The notes: a model not told the origin generated them from the sequence alone. 64,000 nucleotides of DNA from Ahaetulla prasina (GCF_028640845.1 NC_080540.1:133452420-133516419); one strand, 5' to 3'; shown: positions 44,817-58,067, counted from the stretch's first letter. Program-made: numbers and translations.

Positions 44817-46864
44817 TTCTGCTGTGTTCTCCATAAGATGTAAACACTGCTTCTCTCTTTGTGTTTCTTAAACTTCCAGAGTGGGGAGGGGAGGACAATA
44901 TTTTTTTTTCTGAAAGAAGAAATGGAAAACAGCCACTTTAACAAAGCCAGTAAATGATCCCATCTTCCCTGATATTATGCTAAAGAAACTTATTAACATT
45001 AATGCATGTTCCTGGGTGCACTGATTTACCGATTTAATGCAAACAGCCTCTTTATGTAGAGAACATTTTATTCTCAAACTAAAATCCATTGTTTTTGGAA
45101 CATTGCAAACAAGAAATGGGGTTCTGAATAATATCATTTAGGCAAAGGAGTTTACTGCTACCTACATACCAATGAGGCTTGTCAGCTGATGATGAAAAAC
45201 GGAACTTTTCCTCACCTGCTGTTGCAAAATTGACGAAAGAAGACGTTAGCATTTCCACATTGCTTTTTTTGCATATCATGGTTGTTCTTGCAGAGTTTTA
45301 GGGCATCTGGGTCCAGTTTTACAGTGGATGTTTTCCTCTTTGAAAGGCAAGGATATTCAAACAGCAGGCACCCTCATCATCACATCCTTCTCAGTGGCAA
45401 AACATATTGCATGTATTACAATTTAAATTATAGTAACCATCTCAAGATGTGGGACTGAGTGTAGATATATTAACCTGTGCAAATTTATTTGTTGTGGGGG
45501 GGAAATTTATGTCTTTTCCTTCAGCAACGTATAAGGAGTCATCCAACAAGGGAGATGCACACTGCTCATTCAGGCAAGACTTTGGAGAGGGAAGAGTGGT
45601 GTATTTAACAGAATCACTGAATGAACAAGAAGCACAGAGGGGCTGGAAGAGAGGAAGCTTCAGAATGGCAGCAGAAGGACCTCTGACATACATTTTCTTC
45701 AGCACCATCACAGGCATTGGTCTCTTTCCCAAAAATCTTAGTGGTCCTAGTCTCAGAATCAGGAAAGATCTTTGGCTTGCTAAAGCCAAGTTGGGAAAAT
45801 CTGGGATTCTGCAGAAATTGCTGGCTTGTAGGTCCTAGAGATCCCAGTCAGCATGGCTAATGGGATAAATGTTGGAGATTATTTATTTATTACTATTTTG
45901 ATTGATTGATCGATCGATTGATTGATTTAAAACTGTAGTACAGCAACCTCCAGAAGGCACAGATTTCTACTTGTGAACTAGAGGTATGATTGGTTTTGAA
46001 CATCGGTTCTATTGCAACAGGAATTAACTGTCCTTTGAATTAATGGTTAACAACCATGCATTGGCCTTTTTATTATTAGTGAATAGAAGCCACTGAGGGA
46101 GAGGGAAGTTGTGAGCAGTGACTAGCACTGTTCAAGAAAGGAAAGGTTAAATATTGCCTCCCCGCTAACAAACTTAGTAATAATTGTCTTCCTGCAAGTA
46201 TCAGGATTAGGAAAGAAAAAGATGTTTTCCATGCTGGAACAATATTGTAAGGTGTCTAGTTGAGTTCTAATTGAATTCTCAGTGCATCTGGAAAACTCTT
46301 GGGTTTATTATATCTATTTTATCATGACATGCAGCTCTAACTTCTAGACTAGATTACATGGCTGAACTCCTTTAGCATAGAAGTGATGTCACAGAGAAAA
46401 ACATTGTCGGCACCATTCATATTTTTGGAAGTATAGACAACACATCATGGCATTTGAATATGAAAAGTCACTTGTTTTGTGAGATGGATGACCACATAAA
46501 TTTGACAAATAAAAAAAAAAATCCAGGGCTTTCATTGTTACCTACTAATATGATTATTAATTCCACACAAATTTCTTTTAAAGGTTCGATTTTATTTTAT
46601 TAGTAAAGGAACCAATGGTCAAGAAATAAACCACATACTAGCTGGTTGATTAATTAATTACACCTTTAGTACTAGTAATCAGTTCTAAGAGGCAGACACT
46701 TTTCTGACACTATAATATCTTCATTATCCATTCTAAGGCTAATTACTGGATTTGTTGCCACGGCTTTGGTTTTCTTTATATTTAACCTTAGTTCCATTTT
46801 TATTGTGCTTCTTGACTTTCATTAGTACAGTTTAGTGACCATCTGCTGGTAATTATTGTTTAGA
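44817..46864. other. Non-coding stretch with a short (GATT)n tract
   Basis: A 129-codon frame at 45449-45838 (+) has no recognisable domain. GATTGATTGATCGATCGATT repeats lie at 45899-45927. No other element recognised. Confidence 0.5.
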
Positions 46865-46935
46865 CCAGCAATGGCAAATCTATGACATGCATGTCAAAGG
46901 TGACGTGTCAACATTTTGGGTGACACACCAGTGTT
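46865..46935. repeat. Possible hAT element left end
   Basis: CAGCAATGGCAAATCTATGA and CATGCATGTCAAAGGTGAC resemble the start of a hAT family found in many amniotes (CAGNRRTGGCGAACC). I find no matching right end nearby. Confidence 0.45.
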
Positions 46936-47961
46936 CACCAATACCTGACAACTATTCTCGAAAGCACACCTCATTCTTGTGCAATTTTTGGAGACTGTGC
47001 AGGCTGTGCGAGAATGGAGTGTGTTCTCTTGTGATCTCCAGAAGTTGCACGAGATTGCTGTGCTCTCATGCAGCCTGCAGAGCCTTTGAAAATCATGCAA
47101 GAGTAATTTTTCGGAGGCTGCAGAGGCAATAGAGGTGCATTCTCTGAAACCACTTCAAGAACAAAGGCCTGGTGCAACCCAGAGCAGCCTCAGGTAAGCT
47201 GCAGAGGCCTGTCATCAGAAAGAACATTGCCTGAAGGTAGGCAGTACACAACAGATCTTAAGGAGTGCTGGACTGCCAGAGCAATTGAGTTGTTTTCCAA
47301 GGCTCTCACACATCTTGGCAAACAGCATGAGGCAGCCCTTTTGAGTAGCAGTGGTGGCGCTAGTGATGAAGCTGAGGCCTGGGTTCCTACCTCTGGCTCA
47401 CCTTGGAACTGCCATTGAACACCAGTATTTAGTATGGCCTATATGAGGTGGGGGGGGGGGAAGAGATAGAGAATTGTTTTTCTCCTGTTTGTGGGGGTAT
47501 GATATGCCAGTAGAGTCGAGTTAGCCATTTTCAAAATTTTTGACCAAGCTCAAAAGATTTACCACAACCAGTCTGAATACCGTCTGAATACTACATTTCC
47601 AGATGTGGCAGGCATCGCCTCTCCTTTCCAAAAGTTTAAGAAAAATAAAACCATCTTCTCTGAGCTGCATATAGATTGTGTGTGCATGTATGTATTATGT
47701 GCATCCACACACATAAACGTATAAAATATTTGAAAGCAAAAAGACTTTCTTGTGCTATAACTTTAACCTTCTTCTTAATCCATATTACTAATCAGAGCTC
47801 AGGAACACTTATTTGTTTGGTTATTTGTCTCTAGTCCTGTTCGTTGCTATGGAGTCCTCACTTTGAAAGAGAAATTAGTGTGTTAATTTGTAAGACTCTG
47901 ATCTGTATCTATAATGAAGACTACTATTACTCCAAAATTCTGTCATTGATGGCGCTATAGT
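46936..47961. other. Unannotated non-coding stretch
   Basis: 46970-47150 has repeated TGCAGGCTGTGCGAGAATGG and GAGATTGCTGTGC-like modules that could be a dispersed repeat. Nothing assigned. Confidence 0.4.
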
Positions 47962-48010
47962 ATATAACAGTAACAGAGTTGGAAGGGACCTTGGAGGTCA
48001 TCTAGTCCAA
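47962..48010 (-). repeat. CR1-like LINE fragment
   Basis: GTTGGAAGGGACCTTGGAGG and CATCTAGTCCAACCCCC, the same stretch as at 35757 and better preserved. Confidence 0.65.
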
Positions 48011-48029
48011 CCCCCTGCTCACGCAAGAC

Positions 48030-48078
48030 CTGTACTAGGGATTCGAACCACCGAACTGCCGACCTTTCTGATCGACTT
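48030..48078 (-). repeat. Sauria-type SINE head fragment
   Basis: On minus, AAGTCGATCAGAAAGGTCGG then GTTCGGTGGTTCGAATCCC, matching the tRNA-like head of the 9609 copy. The rest of the SINE is missing. Confidence 0.65.
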
Positions 48079-48089
48079 GGATGCCAAGT

Positions 48090-48228
48090 TTTTAATGTTT
48101 TTGATTTTAACGTAATTATATATTATGTAGCTTTATTTTTTATATTGTTTTACTTGCTAATTGGGAGCCTCCCAAAGTTCATTGTAAAGTGTGCAGCTAT
48201 ATAAGTGTTTTAAATAAATAAATTGCAA
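48090..48228 (+). repeat. Probable LINE 3' end
   Basis: Ends GCAGCTATATAAGTGTTTTA followed by AATAAATAAAT, a layout typical of CR1/L2-type LINE tails; the body is too diverged to name. Confidence 0.5.
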
Positions 48229-48315
48229 TCCAGGCAATTGTACCAACTTTACCAATACGGTGAGGGTTGATTGGTTCCATTTTATTTTATTATTTTACTT
48301 TATTGTTTTATAACA

Positions 48316-48318
48316 GGA

Positions 48319-48386
<68 letters not shown>
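48316..48386. repeat. (GAAA)n microsatellite
   Basis: About 71 bp of nearly perfect GAAA units. Confidence 0.98.
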
Positions 48387-49810
48387 GATTTTCATTTAAT
48401 TACAATCTAAAGTACAGACGGGCAGGTGATAATGCTTGCAGTTGTAGTTCATGAACATCTGGAGGGCTGCAGAGTTCCCTCTGTGGTCCTATAGAAAACG
48501 AATTAGTGAATCTGGAAATGCATTGGCACTGTTGCCAAGGAAGAAAACTGTGATTTGTTATTAAGATTCAGATGTTTTCATCAGAGGATGGTCTTCAGTT
48601 GAATAATAATGACCTGCCATGTCCGGCTTTCTAAAGGGACAACCAGTACTTTGCTTGTGGTTCACTGCACAGGCCAAGTGGACCCATTAAAGCAGTTCAA
48701 TATCCTTGTTTTATAAAGCAGGCAGAGAAGCCAAGTATTCATGATGTCATTATGCCTCTGATGGGGGTTGTGTGGCTTGATAAAAGTCTTGTATTGTGCC
48801 CATCAGACAGACAAAGTGGCCTTCCTTTGCGTCTGTTCTAAACTTTATTATTGGAAATTTCACGTATGCACAATCTGTGACAGAGCCACGTGGAACTCCA
48901 GACTTCGCCATTTCTAGCACATATTGTCAATTTTTTTCCTAGATTAAAACACTTCTCCACCCATTAAGGAGGGGAAATGGAAATGAAATATCTATGAGGA
49001 GACAGAAGGGAATGACCTAAAAGAGAAATTTGCAACAACAAGCAAACTTTGTTTTGTTTTTACTAAACAAAATGAGGTGAGGGACATCTTTATAGGGTTT
49101 ATACACAGAAACAGAGTATTAATAGTGGTATTAATAGTACGGATTGTCAGATACATAGTCCATTTTAAACAGAAACACATGCATAAAATGCATGAGAAGT
49201 AATGCCTTCTATATTATAGCTTTGCATTCTTATTAAAGCAGACTTTCCCAAACGTTTCTTCCTTCTAAATATTGGGCAGCAGCTCTCCAAATGTTGGCTG
49301 AGAATTTTGAGAGTTCTAGCATGATATAATTTGGGACATTTCTGTAGGCAGCCTAACTGCTTGCTCCCAGGCTGCTCCTGCTTGTTCCTTATGCCAACTT
49401 TAGACATTCTGAATTTCAGAGGGTTGGTTGTAAAGCCACAGAGGTTCTCAGTCCAAATTACAACCACCAAGAGATTGATTGGTCTTTCTTCCATGTAGGG
49501 AAGGCCACAGGTCTGCCAGAACCTGCTTTTCTCTTTAGGATTGTTCCCTCCTCACTGGTCTCCATGCTTTTCCTTTGGTTTTGCAGATGTTTTTACACAT
49601 GGATGTCTTCATGCTCAGAGTTTTTGGCTCTTCTTAGATACTGTCGTAGCAATGATGCTCCCAAAATCAAAGCAACAAGGAACAGGTTGTTCTTTTGCTG
49701 GCTTGTTCTTCTTAAGTCTTGCCTTCTAGGAACTGCCTGGATCAGTCCCGTCAGTTTTCTTGGCAAGATTTTCAGAAGTGGTTTGCCTTTGTCTCTTTTG
49801 CAAAATAAGA
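48387..49810. other. Unannotated non-coding stretch
   Basis: 48437-48470 (GTTGTAGTTCATGAACATC) looks like a fragment of a common squamate dispersed repeat. No gene recognised. Confidence 0.45.
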
Positions 49811-49849
49811 TGAGAGAGAGGGAGGGAGGGAGGGAGGGAGAGAGAGAGA
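49811..49849. repeat. (GA)n/(GGGA)n microsatellite
   Basis: AGAGAGAGGGAGGGAGGGAG and similar, about 39 bp. Confidence 0.95.
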
Positions 49850-52800
49850 CTAGCCGAAATCACCCAGATCAGTTCATTACTAAGACAGAATTAGAACTCA
49901 CAATATCCTGGTTTCTTGCTTGGTCCCTTAACCATTACACAAAATTGTCTCTTAATTGCAACTTAATTATGCTTTTTAAAAAATAAAGGGAAGGGTATGG
50001 AAGCCTTGCAGTACCAGGTACAGAGGAGGGGAAAGCTTCATTCAGCCTGGGAAGATACCCAAAGAGTACCCACTGGATAGTGTAAGGCTTGAATGGAGCA
50101 AGAGCTCCTTGGGTTGAGGATGGTTCACGGACTCAATCACAGCATGATCAAGAAACAGCAACTGTTGAGCAGCAGAGACTATTGCAATCCAGCAGCCCAG
50201 CATAAAATGACTGTCCAAGGTGGTGACCAGATGTGGGAGAGGAAAGGGGTGTCAGGCCCTGCAGTCCCTTAGAGCTTGGGCTGCTACTATAAAAAGAACA
50301 GAGCACCAGGGATCCCCCTCCCCCAAAGGCTTAAGATGGCTCAGGTTGGAAGAACAGCACTTTTGAATCAGAATAGAAAACAAGGTGCACAAGGTGCGCT
50401 TGCAATGGCCTAAGAGTGGAGAGGGGACATTATCATCCATTCCTGCCCTCAGGGAGTTGTGAATGGCCCATTGTGGCAATAGGCCAAGAAGAAAGTATAA
50501 ATCTGCCCTTTAGAGGAAGCAATGTTTGGCCAGCTCCTTCTTCATGTTCCCTTATTGTCTTGCACTGACAAAAGAAACTTTGAGGGATTAAAAGGTCATT
50601 AGAGTCCACTTGTGCTAATGATAATAATGTAAGATACATCACTGAGAGTGGAAATCTTATGATCTGAGTCTAGGTTTCTGAAGAAAATACAATGGCTAAT
50701 TCAGTACAGTTTTCCTCGAGGTAGTTCCTAGATAAACGTCTATTTATGGTGATGTGTTTCTGTGGCTAAGTGTGGACGTCAGTGTTGCTAGGTAGCTCCT
50801 GACCAGTAAATATCTGAGGCAATGATGAATTCCTGACCTCCTGGAGCAGCAGCAGGCAAATCCATTTGTAGTCCAACATGTAATTTTTACACCACTTCCT
50901 TATCCGAGGTGGCAGTCAGAGAAGAGCAGATTGTCTTTCAGCTGTTTGGGAGAACTTGGAGAACTTCGAAGTCTTGCTAGGTTTCTCTCAGAATTTCTTT
51001 ACCTAAACTATCAAAGAAGCAAATCCCAGGAGCTGAGCACTGGAGAAATCAAAAGCTCTTAACAAAGTGGATAATGTTTTACCTTTGGTCAGGCCAGATC
51101 AATTGATGATCCTTTAAGCTGCTCCAAATCTCTCTGATGTTTTTGCTTTCAGAGGTTGACATTTTCATTCTGCCTAGTACTTGTTTGCTCAGGAATAATC
51201 AAAAAGCTCTGTTCCTGTGCATTTAGGACTGCATCTCTTGAAAACATATATTGTTTTTAAAACCATCTATGTTACTGCGGAGCTTGGTGGTATTTCAATG
51301 ACCTCATCCTTTGCTTTCTCCTGCTTCCCAGGATGCCAGAGGTCTTTGGTGATCCAACTCATTCTTCCACTGAGGAACGAAAGAATCCCTGGGAATCTCT
51401 CTCCCATGGAGCTTCTGCCTTGCTTCTCCCTACTATCTGCTCAATATCACTCTATACACTTGCCAGGTTATATCTGGTCTTTTGGTACCAGAGGGAGACG
51501 GCTATTATTATTCTTATAAGCAAAAACAAAACAACACCATTAGCTACCCAAGATTGATGGATTCGGATTACAAAAATCCAGAGGACCACTAGATGAACTT
51601 GCTCCACTTAGCAAGTTTTGTTTTGCTAAGGCCAGATCTGACAGCCCTAAGAATTTGGATGATAATGTATCAACCTCTATCATAGAAGTCATGTTGAAAT
51701 TCCTTTGCTATAAATACATAATATGTGCTACTCAGAAGACAGCTCCCTATTATTTATCCGGGGTTACTGGTTAAGTATATGGTTCAAACTTCCTTCTCCA
51801 ACCAACTGTTGTACTGGATGGCACTGCAGGAATTCCTATCGTGTTTTTGAATGTTGAATGAGGATCATCTGCAGTCAGGAAAACTAAATTAGAAATCTGG
51901 AAACTTTCATTTCACTTTTTTGTTTTTTTGTATTATAAGAGACCGAGAGCATTACCACCCAATCTCTAAAGTAGCCTTTCCTAAATTGGATGGAGGAAGC
52001 TGATGTAAACACTCCTTTCGTTAAAGAATTTGGATAATTTGAGACTATCTGTTTTGTTAGCCCTGAAATGCAATATCTGTATAGATTTGAAAAGAATCTT
52101 ACCTATATTATTAAAGAAAAACAAGCAGAGCATCTGAAAAATGGTTATATTTAGCATTATTGTCTCACATGTGGCTGAGCTATACAAGTTACATAACTGT
52201 TAATACTTTTTATACGTCGGTGGAACTAAGCTTTTTTTTTTTTTGAAGGAAATTATTCTCCCGATGTTCATCTCTAATCCCCATCTGTGTTTTTAATTTT
52301 CTGCACTTGCAGAGCTCCCCTGATCAAAAAGGTCTTGAACTGATCCCAGATTTTCCAATCTAGGGTGCTTATGCAATCAAAAAATATAATGGGAGGTTTT
52401 CCTGCAAAGCGATTAAACATATATTTTCAGCTCGCCTCCTGTTCTTAGTTCCAAGAATTCTATAAATAGAGAGCAGTTTGACTTCAGTCCATTGTGTTAA
52501 CATGACAGGCAATGTTTGTAAGTGAAAAAGAAAGAGATGGCCCAAGGCTTGGCAATAAGCCAATGCAATAAAGCATAAAAGGATGAGATGAGCTAAATAA
52601 AGCACCCTTGCTTTTAGGCTGGGAAAGATAATCGTCTTAATCCATTCCAAAATGGATGGAGATGATAAAATTGGGGACCTTGTATGCTCTCCCTAAGTCA
52701 CCCTTCATTTTGGGGGTTTGTTGATCAAGTTTGCTTTGCAATGAGCATCTCACTGGTGAGAAGTACCTATTTCTCTCTAACATTGCCTTGGAGACACAAG

Positions 52801-53154
52801 GCCAGCATTAAAAATATTAGCCTTCTCTATTATTTATCAGCACCAAGTATGTTTTCTGGTTCTGGGGGAGAAGTGTCCATTGTCATTCCTAGGGATACAA
52901 AGCATTTTGCTTAGATTATTCTTCTACGGTTGGGTGAATTACAGCTGGATTATGACAGGCTTCTGAAAGTTAAAAGAATGCACGTGTGGTTCATGTTCGC
53001 ACATTATGGACAAAGTCTTTTCTCGCAAGTGATTTTCACTTTCATTGGCCTTGTCTCATCTTCAAACCATGATCTTGCTTTTTTCCATGCCACTATAAAC
53101 TGGAAAAGAGAATCAAGAGAATTATGGGGACAACTTTTCTTAACTTCTCTATCT
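49850..53154. other. Long stretch without recognised elements
   Basis: 3.3 kb with no clear transposon, no array and no convincing exon. This is the longest element-poor interval in the window after 6.1-9.5 kb. Confidence 0.5.
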
Positions 53155-53215
53155 AGATGATAGAGATAGAGATAGATAAATAGATGATTGATGATAGATG
53201 ATAGATGATAGATGC
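53155..53215. repeat. (GATA)n-type imperfect microsatellite
   Basis: GATAGAGATAGAGATAGATA followed by GATGATAGATGATAGATGAT; mixed GATA and GATGATA units. GATA repeats are well known in snake genomes. Confidence 0.9.
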
Positions 53216-54895
53216 ATACATCAAATCCTCCAGTGGGTATTCTGATTCTAGAAAAACATCAAGGTAAAAAAAAATGAACTCCAGCAAGACAGATACAGTT
53301 TTTATATAAACATTGGATTAGATCTAGACCTTTTGAATTGGGATTATTTATTTAAATGTTAAGGTGCCATCATTCAAAGCATAACTTTTCTTAGGGCAGC
53401 TTACAACCACTTTAAAAGCTGCATCTCCAAAGAATTAAACTGAAAAGAGCAGTAGGCATATGTAATAAAACAACCAATTAAATTATGAGAACTACTAAAT
53501 GCCATTAAATAAGATTTTAAAGCAGCGTTGCAGCATAACTAAATTATTTTTACAGAAACTCTGGCTTACCACTGATTATAAAGCTCTGTTCAGAAATACT
53601 ATTGTTTGATAATAGTTTGTTTTGCTCAAAAGGCCTGAAATTAATATTCATCTACATAAAATAGGAAGAGCCATTCATCCAGAAATGTTATGCATGTGAT
53701 TAGTGATTTTCTATAGGTATTAATCTGCTTTCCCTATGTGGCTGCCTCCAAGATAGAAGCTGTAGTCTAATACTTTTGGAGGATACTAGATTGTAAACAA
53801 ATTGGTGGTATGATTCATTCTCATTCATAGTAAACATATATTAGATTCTATAAATCTATGTGAGGTCAACCCTTGAAATAAGATACTCTTAAGGAAGCTT
53901 GTTCTGCTCGTGTTGTGAATATTATCTTTTTGCTTGGAAGAAGAGAAGGCTAAAGGAGCCCAAACCAGCAAGGCCAATGGGGAAACATGCTGAAAGTTGT
54001 GGTAAAGCAACATCTGGAGGACTGCTGGTTTCCTGTCTCAGAGCTAAAGCAAGCCGAGAAATATATCTAGCCACGTTGCTCTTAGAAGAAGGAGCAAGAT
54101 ACCATTTTATGCCATGTTGAGAGCCTCAGTCAATATGCAGACTCAAACTAAAACTATATTGAAGCTTTGTACTCCCAATCTATTTAAATAGACAGATATA
54201 AAATACCTCAAAGAAATAATTAAACAGACAGCAAGGCATAAATCCAGGTTAAGAAAAAGAAAATCTACTAATTAAGTTTATGGATGTGAACAAAATGTAT
54301 TTTAACAGAGACAGCTGGTATCTCGATTTTCATTTTCAAGGGTTGCATTACCACCGTGGGGTGCTGAATATTGGCATTAAGTTTCACGTCTTTCTCATTT
54401 TTTTGCACATTTTAGCTTTTTATTGAGGTCCCAGAAAGAAGGCGTTGTTAAATCCACCACTGAAATCTCCCCAGCTCCCCAACCACGCCATGTTAAATGC
54501 CACTCATGTAAGTGACCAGCACCTGGTTTATAAATAACTCCAGATAAAGTTACTGCCTGACCTTCATTTCTCAACTTTGGAAAAATCTCATCTGGGCCAA
54601 CATTAAAATCATCTTCAGCTGGGCTGAACAAATAATCCTCTGTGCTGCGGACTCCAATCCCAACCCTTCCCTGATAAGGAATAGTTTCTCTGGAAGACAA
54701 GCAAGTTTGCCTTGGCTCGGCTGAGCCTTTTTGATAAGCCATTGCCGTAGCTAGGAGGGAGGGTTTTCCATGAAAGGCAGCCTTTGACACCATCACCTCT
54801 GAACACTTCTCCAGCCCTTGCTGGTGCCCTTCAAAAATGGGGCCCCAGGCAATCTTTGGTAAGAACAAGGGTTCCCCCTCCCTATATGCCTTCAC
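53216..54895. other. Unannotated non-coding stretch
   Basis: The 166-codon frame at 54395-54895 (-) lacks any family features. Nothing else recognised. Confidence 0.45.
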
Positions 54896-55835
54896 ACATT
54901 TATTTTATTTATTTATTTAGTTTGTCAAACATGTACGAGAAACAGGTATAAGTATAAACATGGACAGGAACATAGGTAATAAGTATGAATAAATGGGGAC
55001 AGTAGGACAGGGACGGTAGTCACGCTGCTGCGTTTATGCATGTCCCCTTACAGACCTCTTAGGAATGGGGTGAGGTCCACGGTAGACAGTTTAAGGTTAA
55101 AGTTTTGGGGGATTGAGGATGTAACAACAGAATCAGGTAGTGTATTCCAGGCATTGACCACTCTGTTGCTGAAGTCTTATTTTCTGCAGTTGAGTTTGGA
55201 GCGGTTTACCTTGTATTTGTATCTATTGTTTGCCCGTGAATTATTGTGGTTGAAGCTGAAGTAGTCATTGACAGGTAGGACGTTGTAGCAGACAATTTTG
55301 TGTACTATGCTTAGGTCAGACCATAGGCGGCGTAGTTCTAGGTTGTCTAAGCCCAAAATTTCAAGCCTGGTGGCATAAGGTATTCTATTGTGAGCAGAGG
55401 AGTGGAGTACTCTTCTCATGAATACCTCTGGACTTGCTCAATTGTATTAATGTCTGATATACAGTGTAGATTCCAGGCAGACGAGCTGTATTCGAGAATT
55501 GGTCTGGCAAAGGTTTTGTATGCCCTAGTTTGCAGTACAATATTACCGGAGAAGAAGCTTTGCAAAATTAGGCTAACAACTCTTAATGTCTTTTTGGCAA
55601 TGCTGTTAAAGTGAGCTCTGGGGCTTAGATCGTTTGAGATGAGTGAGCTCCTTGAAAGAGTGAGGGTCATCTATGAAGTCATATCCGCCCAGCTTGTATT
55701 TGGTGTTCTGATTTTTGTTGCCAGTGTGTAAGACAGAGCATTTGCTGATTGAGATTTGAAGTTGCCAATTGTTCGACCATTCTGACACATAGCCAAGGTC
55801 ACTTTGCTGCCTCCAGCGGCAGACACACCACATTC
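54896..55835 (-). mobile_element. L3/CR1-type LINE, 5'-truncated
   Basis: Tail at the left (ACTAAATAAATAAATAAAAT on minus). Three open segments carry one protein in different frames: 55606-55833 (SEWSNNWQLQISISKCSVLH), 55416-55670 (SNDLSPRAHFNSIAKK, TFARPILEYSSSAWN) and 55177-55419 (YATRLEILGLDNLELRRL, NRYKYKVNRSKLNCRK). This is the end of RT and the C-terminal domain of a CR1/L3-type LINE. At least two frameshifts make it a dead copy. The main RT motif lies upstream of the break and is absent. Confidence 0.88.
55177..55833 (-). pseudogene. LINE ORF2 3' part, frameshifted
   Basis: Three overlapping open segments together cover about 215 residues of ORF2 after the RT active site. The motif order (SEWSNNWQL, then ISKCSVLH, then ARPILEYSS, then LELRRL, then RSKLNCRK) matches snake CR1/L3 LINEs as I know them. 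In life this protein would reverse-transcribe LINE RNA at the target site. Confidence 0.85.
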
Positions 55836-56510
55836 CCCTATGGGTGAAACTTGTTTGTGTTATCTAGGAACATACATGATGAGAGAATAGGGTGGTTTCT
55901 CTCAGACTTCTTTATTTACTATGAACTTGGGAATCAGTTGAGAGGAGAGAGAATAGAGATCATTGTGTAAAGGCACATAACTCCCCTTGAGTTATGTTTG
56001 TCTCCTGGGGATGACATGTACACATCCATGTAGGGTTTTTTTAGGGGGGGAGGGTAACAATCTCAAAAATTTTTGCTGTTGTCTTCTTCTAGCATTTTTC
56101 TCCCTACAGCCCACAGCCCTGAAAAATCTTCCCCCATCCTAGTACCAAACTGCTCAAAACCTCAATTCCCCCCCCAAAAAGATCAGCTAAGTTAATGAGG
56201 TGCTGCCACCTGTTCTGAAAAGGATTGCTATGTGCCAAAAGTCAATGGCTGACCATGATATTAATATTTAATATTAGCCCCCATCTTCTTCCAGCATTGT
56301 TTTATGTGACCTCACTCTATTGGTAGTGAAGTGCCAACAAACTATTCAAAGCTGGAATGGCCCTTTGGCAACTGCAGATCCCTGTCTGCCAATCATGTTT
56401 CATTCTCCCTTTCAGTTTCTCTCATGCGTAAGGTTTCCAGTTGCCCGCAAAAATACAGCTGTTCCTGACCATGGTGACCTCAGAGGTCTTTTCCAGCTCT
56501 GTGTGCCTAT
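55836..56510. other. Unannotated non-coding stretch
   Basis: No gene or element recognised. Confidence 0.45.
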
Positions 56511-56511
56511 C

Positions 56512-56700
56512 CCAGGGGTGAAATCCAGCAGATTCTGACAGGTTCTGGAGAACCGGTAGTGGAAATTTTGAGCAGTTCGGAGAACTGGCAAATACCACCT
56601 CTGGCTGACCCCAGAGTGGGGTGGGAATGGAGATTTTGCAATATCCTTCCACTGCCACACCCACCAAGCCAGAACCGGTAGTAAAAAAAGAATTGGATTT
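56512..56700. mobile_element. hAT MITE, right end missing (GGAAGGATACTGC subfamily)
   Basis: Starts CAGGGGTGAAATCCAGCAGA and contains GGAGAACCGGTAGTGG, GAGATTTTGCAATATCC and AACCGGTAGTAAAAA. It stops after ATTGGATTTT; the CACCACTG end is gone. Confidence 0.82.
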
Positions 56701-57753
56701 TGTGTTTTTCTAGTCTATCCAGTTTATATTCTTCTGTTTCTCCTTTTAAAGCTGAAGGGGCAGGGGTCTTACACTCTCACTTTTCTCTCTCCTTCAGTGT
56801 GAAAACAGAAAAAAAGATGATTCTAGCTGTGCCTCCAAAGGGAGTATTTTTTTCTTCTTCTGCCACTGTCTAGATTCCCGAGCAATTTGAATGGCACTTT
56901 GAATGGCACCTCAACAAGAGGGAACCAAAACTTCGTTCAGCCCCATAATTATTATACCACTGGATTGCAGAGCCAAAACCATTCAAAATAGCCAACGTGT
57001 GCTTTGTTTTTAAACTTAAAATACTAGCTTTTTTTTTAAAGAGTTACAAATCACAGGCTGCTGAACCTTTAGGAAGTTTTCCTCTATGACATGGCACCCT
57101 GGGTATGAGTGGAATAAATTCAAAATAAAAGAAGAATGCCTAGAGTAGACTACCAGCTTGTAACTAAGGCAAATTCCAAAACTGCAACCATGCTTTGGGA
57201 TTCTGAGAAGGATTTGAAGGAATCAAAGGATGAACATTCTATTCTGCATTCTCTTAAAGTTAAAATAGACCAGAATACATTGGTGGAAAAGGAACAGTGA
57301 TCATTCATTGCTCTTTCAGATGAAAATTTCACCATGCACTCTACTTTGCTTCCAGATATGAATTTAGATGGCTGAGCTGTTAAAAGAAAGGCCTCTCTTC
57401 TGAATTTAGTCAATTAAGTATTTTACAGAAGGACTAAGGGCCGCATTTTAGACCCTGTGTCCATAAATACCATAGGGCAGAAGACAAAAGCTAATGGTTG
57501 CAGTTTTGTACTGTGAATTCTGCTAGGACAAACAGATGTCATTTTAGTATATACTTTCATGTCCCCGTTTATGTTCCCATAGATGTTTTGTTGGTTATTT
57601 ACTTAAGTAGAATACTACTTGGAAGATGACGATGTAGGCAGTGTTAAATATGCATGGCTCTCTCTTGTGCTCAAGAGTGCATCTATAAGCAAAATAAACT
57701 GCTTGCCATGTTGACTCTGCCTATTTGGCAGAGCACAGAAGGATTTTTGTTTA
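56701..57753. other. Unannotated non-coding stretch
   Basis: No gene or element recognised. Confidence 0.45.
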
Positions 57754-57967
57754 AAGAAGAAGAAGAAGAAGAAGAAGAAGAAGAAGAAGAAGAAGAAGAA
57801 GAAGAAGAAGAAGAAGAAGAAGAAGAAGAAGAAGAAGAAGAAGAAGAAGAGGAGGAGGAGGAGGAGGAGGAGGAGGAGGAGGAGGAGGAGGAGGAGGAGG
57901 AGGAGAAGGAGAAGGAGAAGGAGAAGGAGAAGGAGAAGGAGAAGGAGGAGGAGGAGGAGGAGGAGGA
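57754..57967. repeat. Compound (GAA)n-(GGA)n-(GAAGGA)n-(GGA)n array
   Basis: About 214 bp with no pyrimidine on the plus strand: roughly 32 GAA units (57754-57850), about 17 GGA units (57851-57903), a hexamer GAGAAG section (57904-57945), then GGA again. The poly-Glu and poly-Leu frames crossing it are not genes. Confidence 0.98.
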
Positions 57968-58067
57968 AAGCCAGGTCCGATGGAGAGAAAAACCAAAATA
58001 GGCACAGTTCTTTGATCAGAGAATCATCTTTAGAGAGTGAGGTTAATGCTGCTGCTGTCACAGGCAA

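Noticed and set aside
45449..45838. 129-codon plus frame and 115-codon minus frame
   Set aside because: They overlap each other antiparallel, show no known domain and have no splice or promoter context.
57615..58067. 150-codon frame rich in Leu and Phe, and its poly-Glu partner
   Set aside because: Both are translations of the GAA/GGA array and have no other content.
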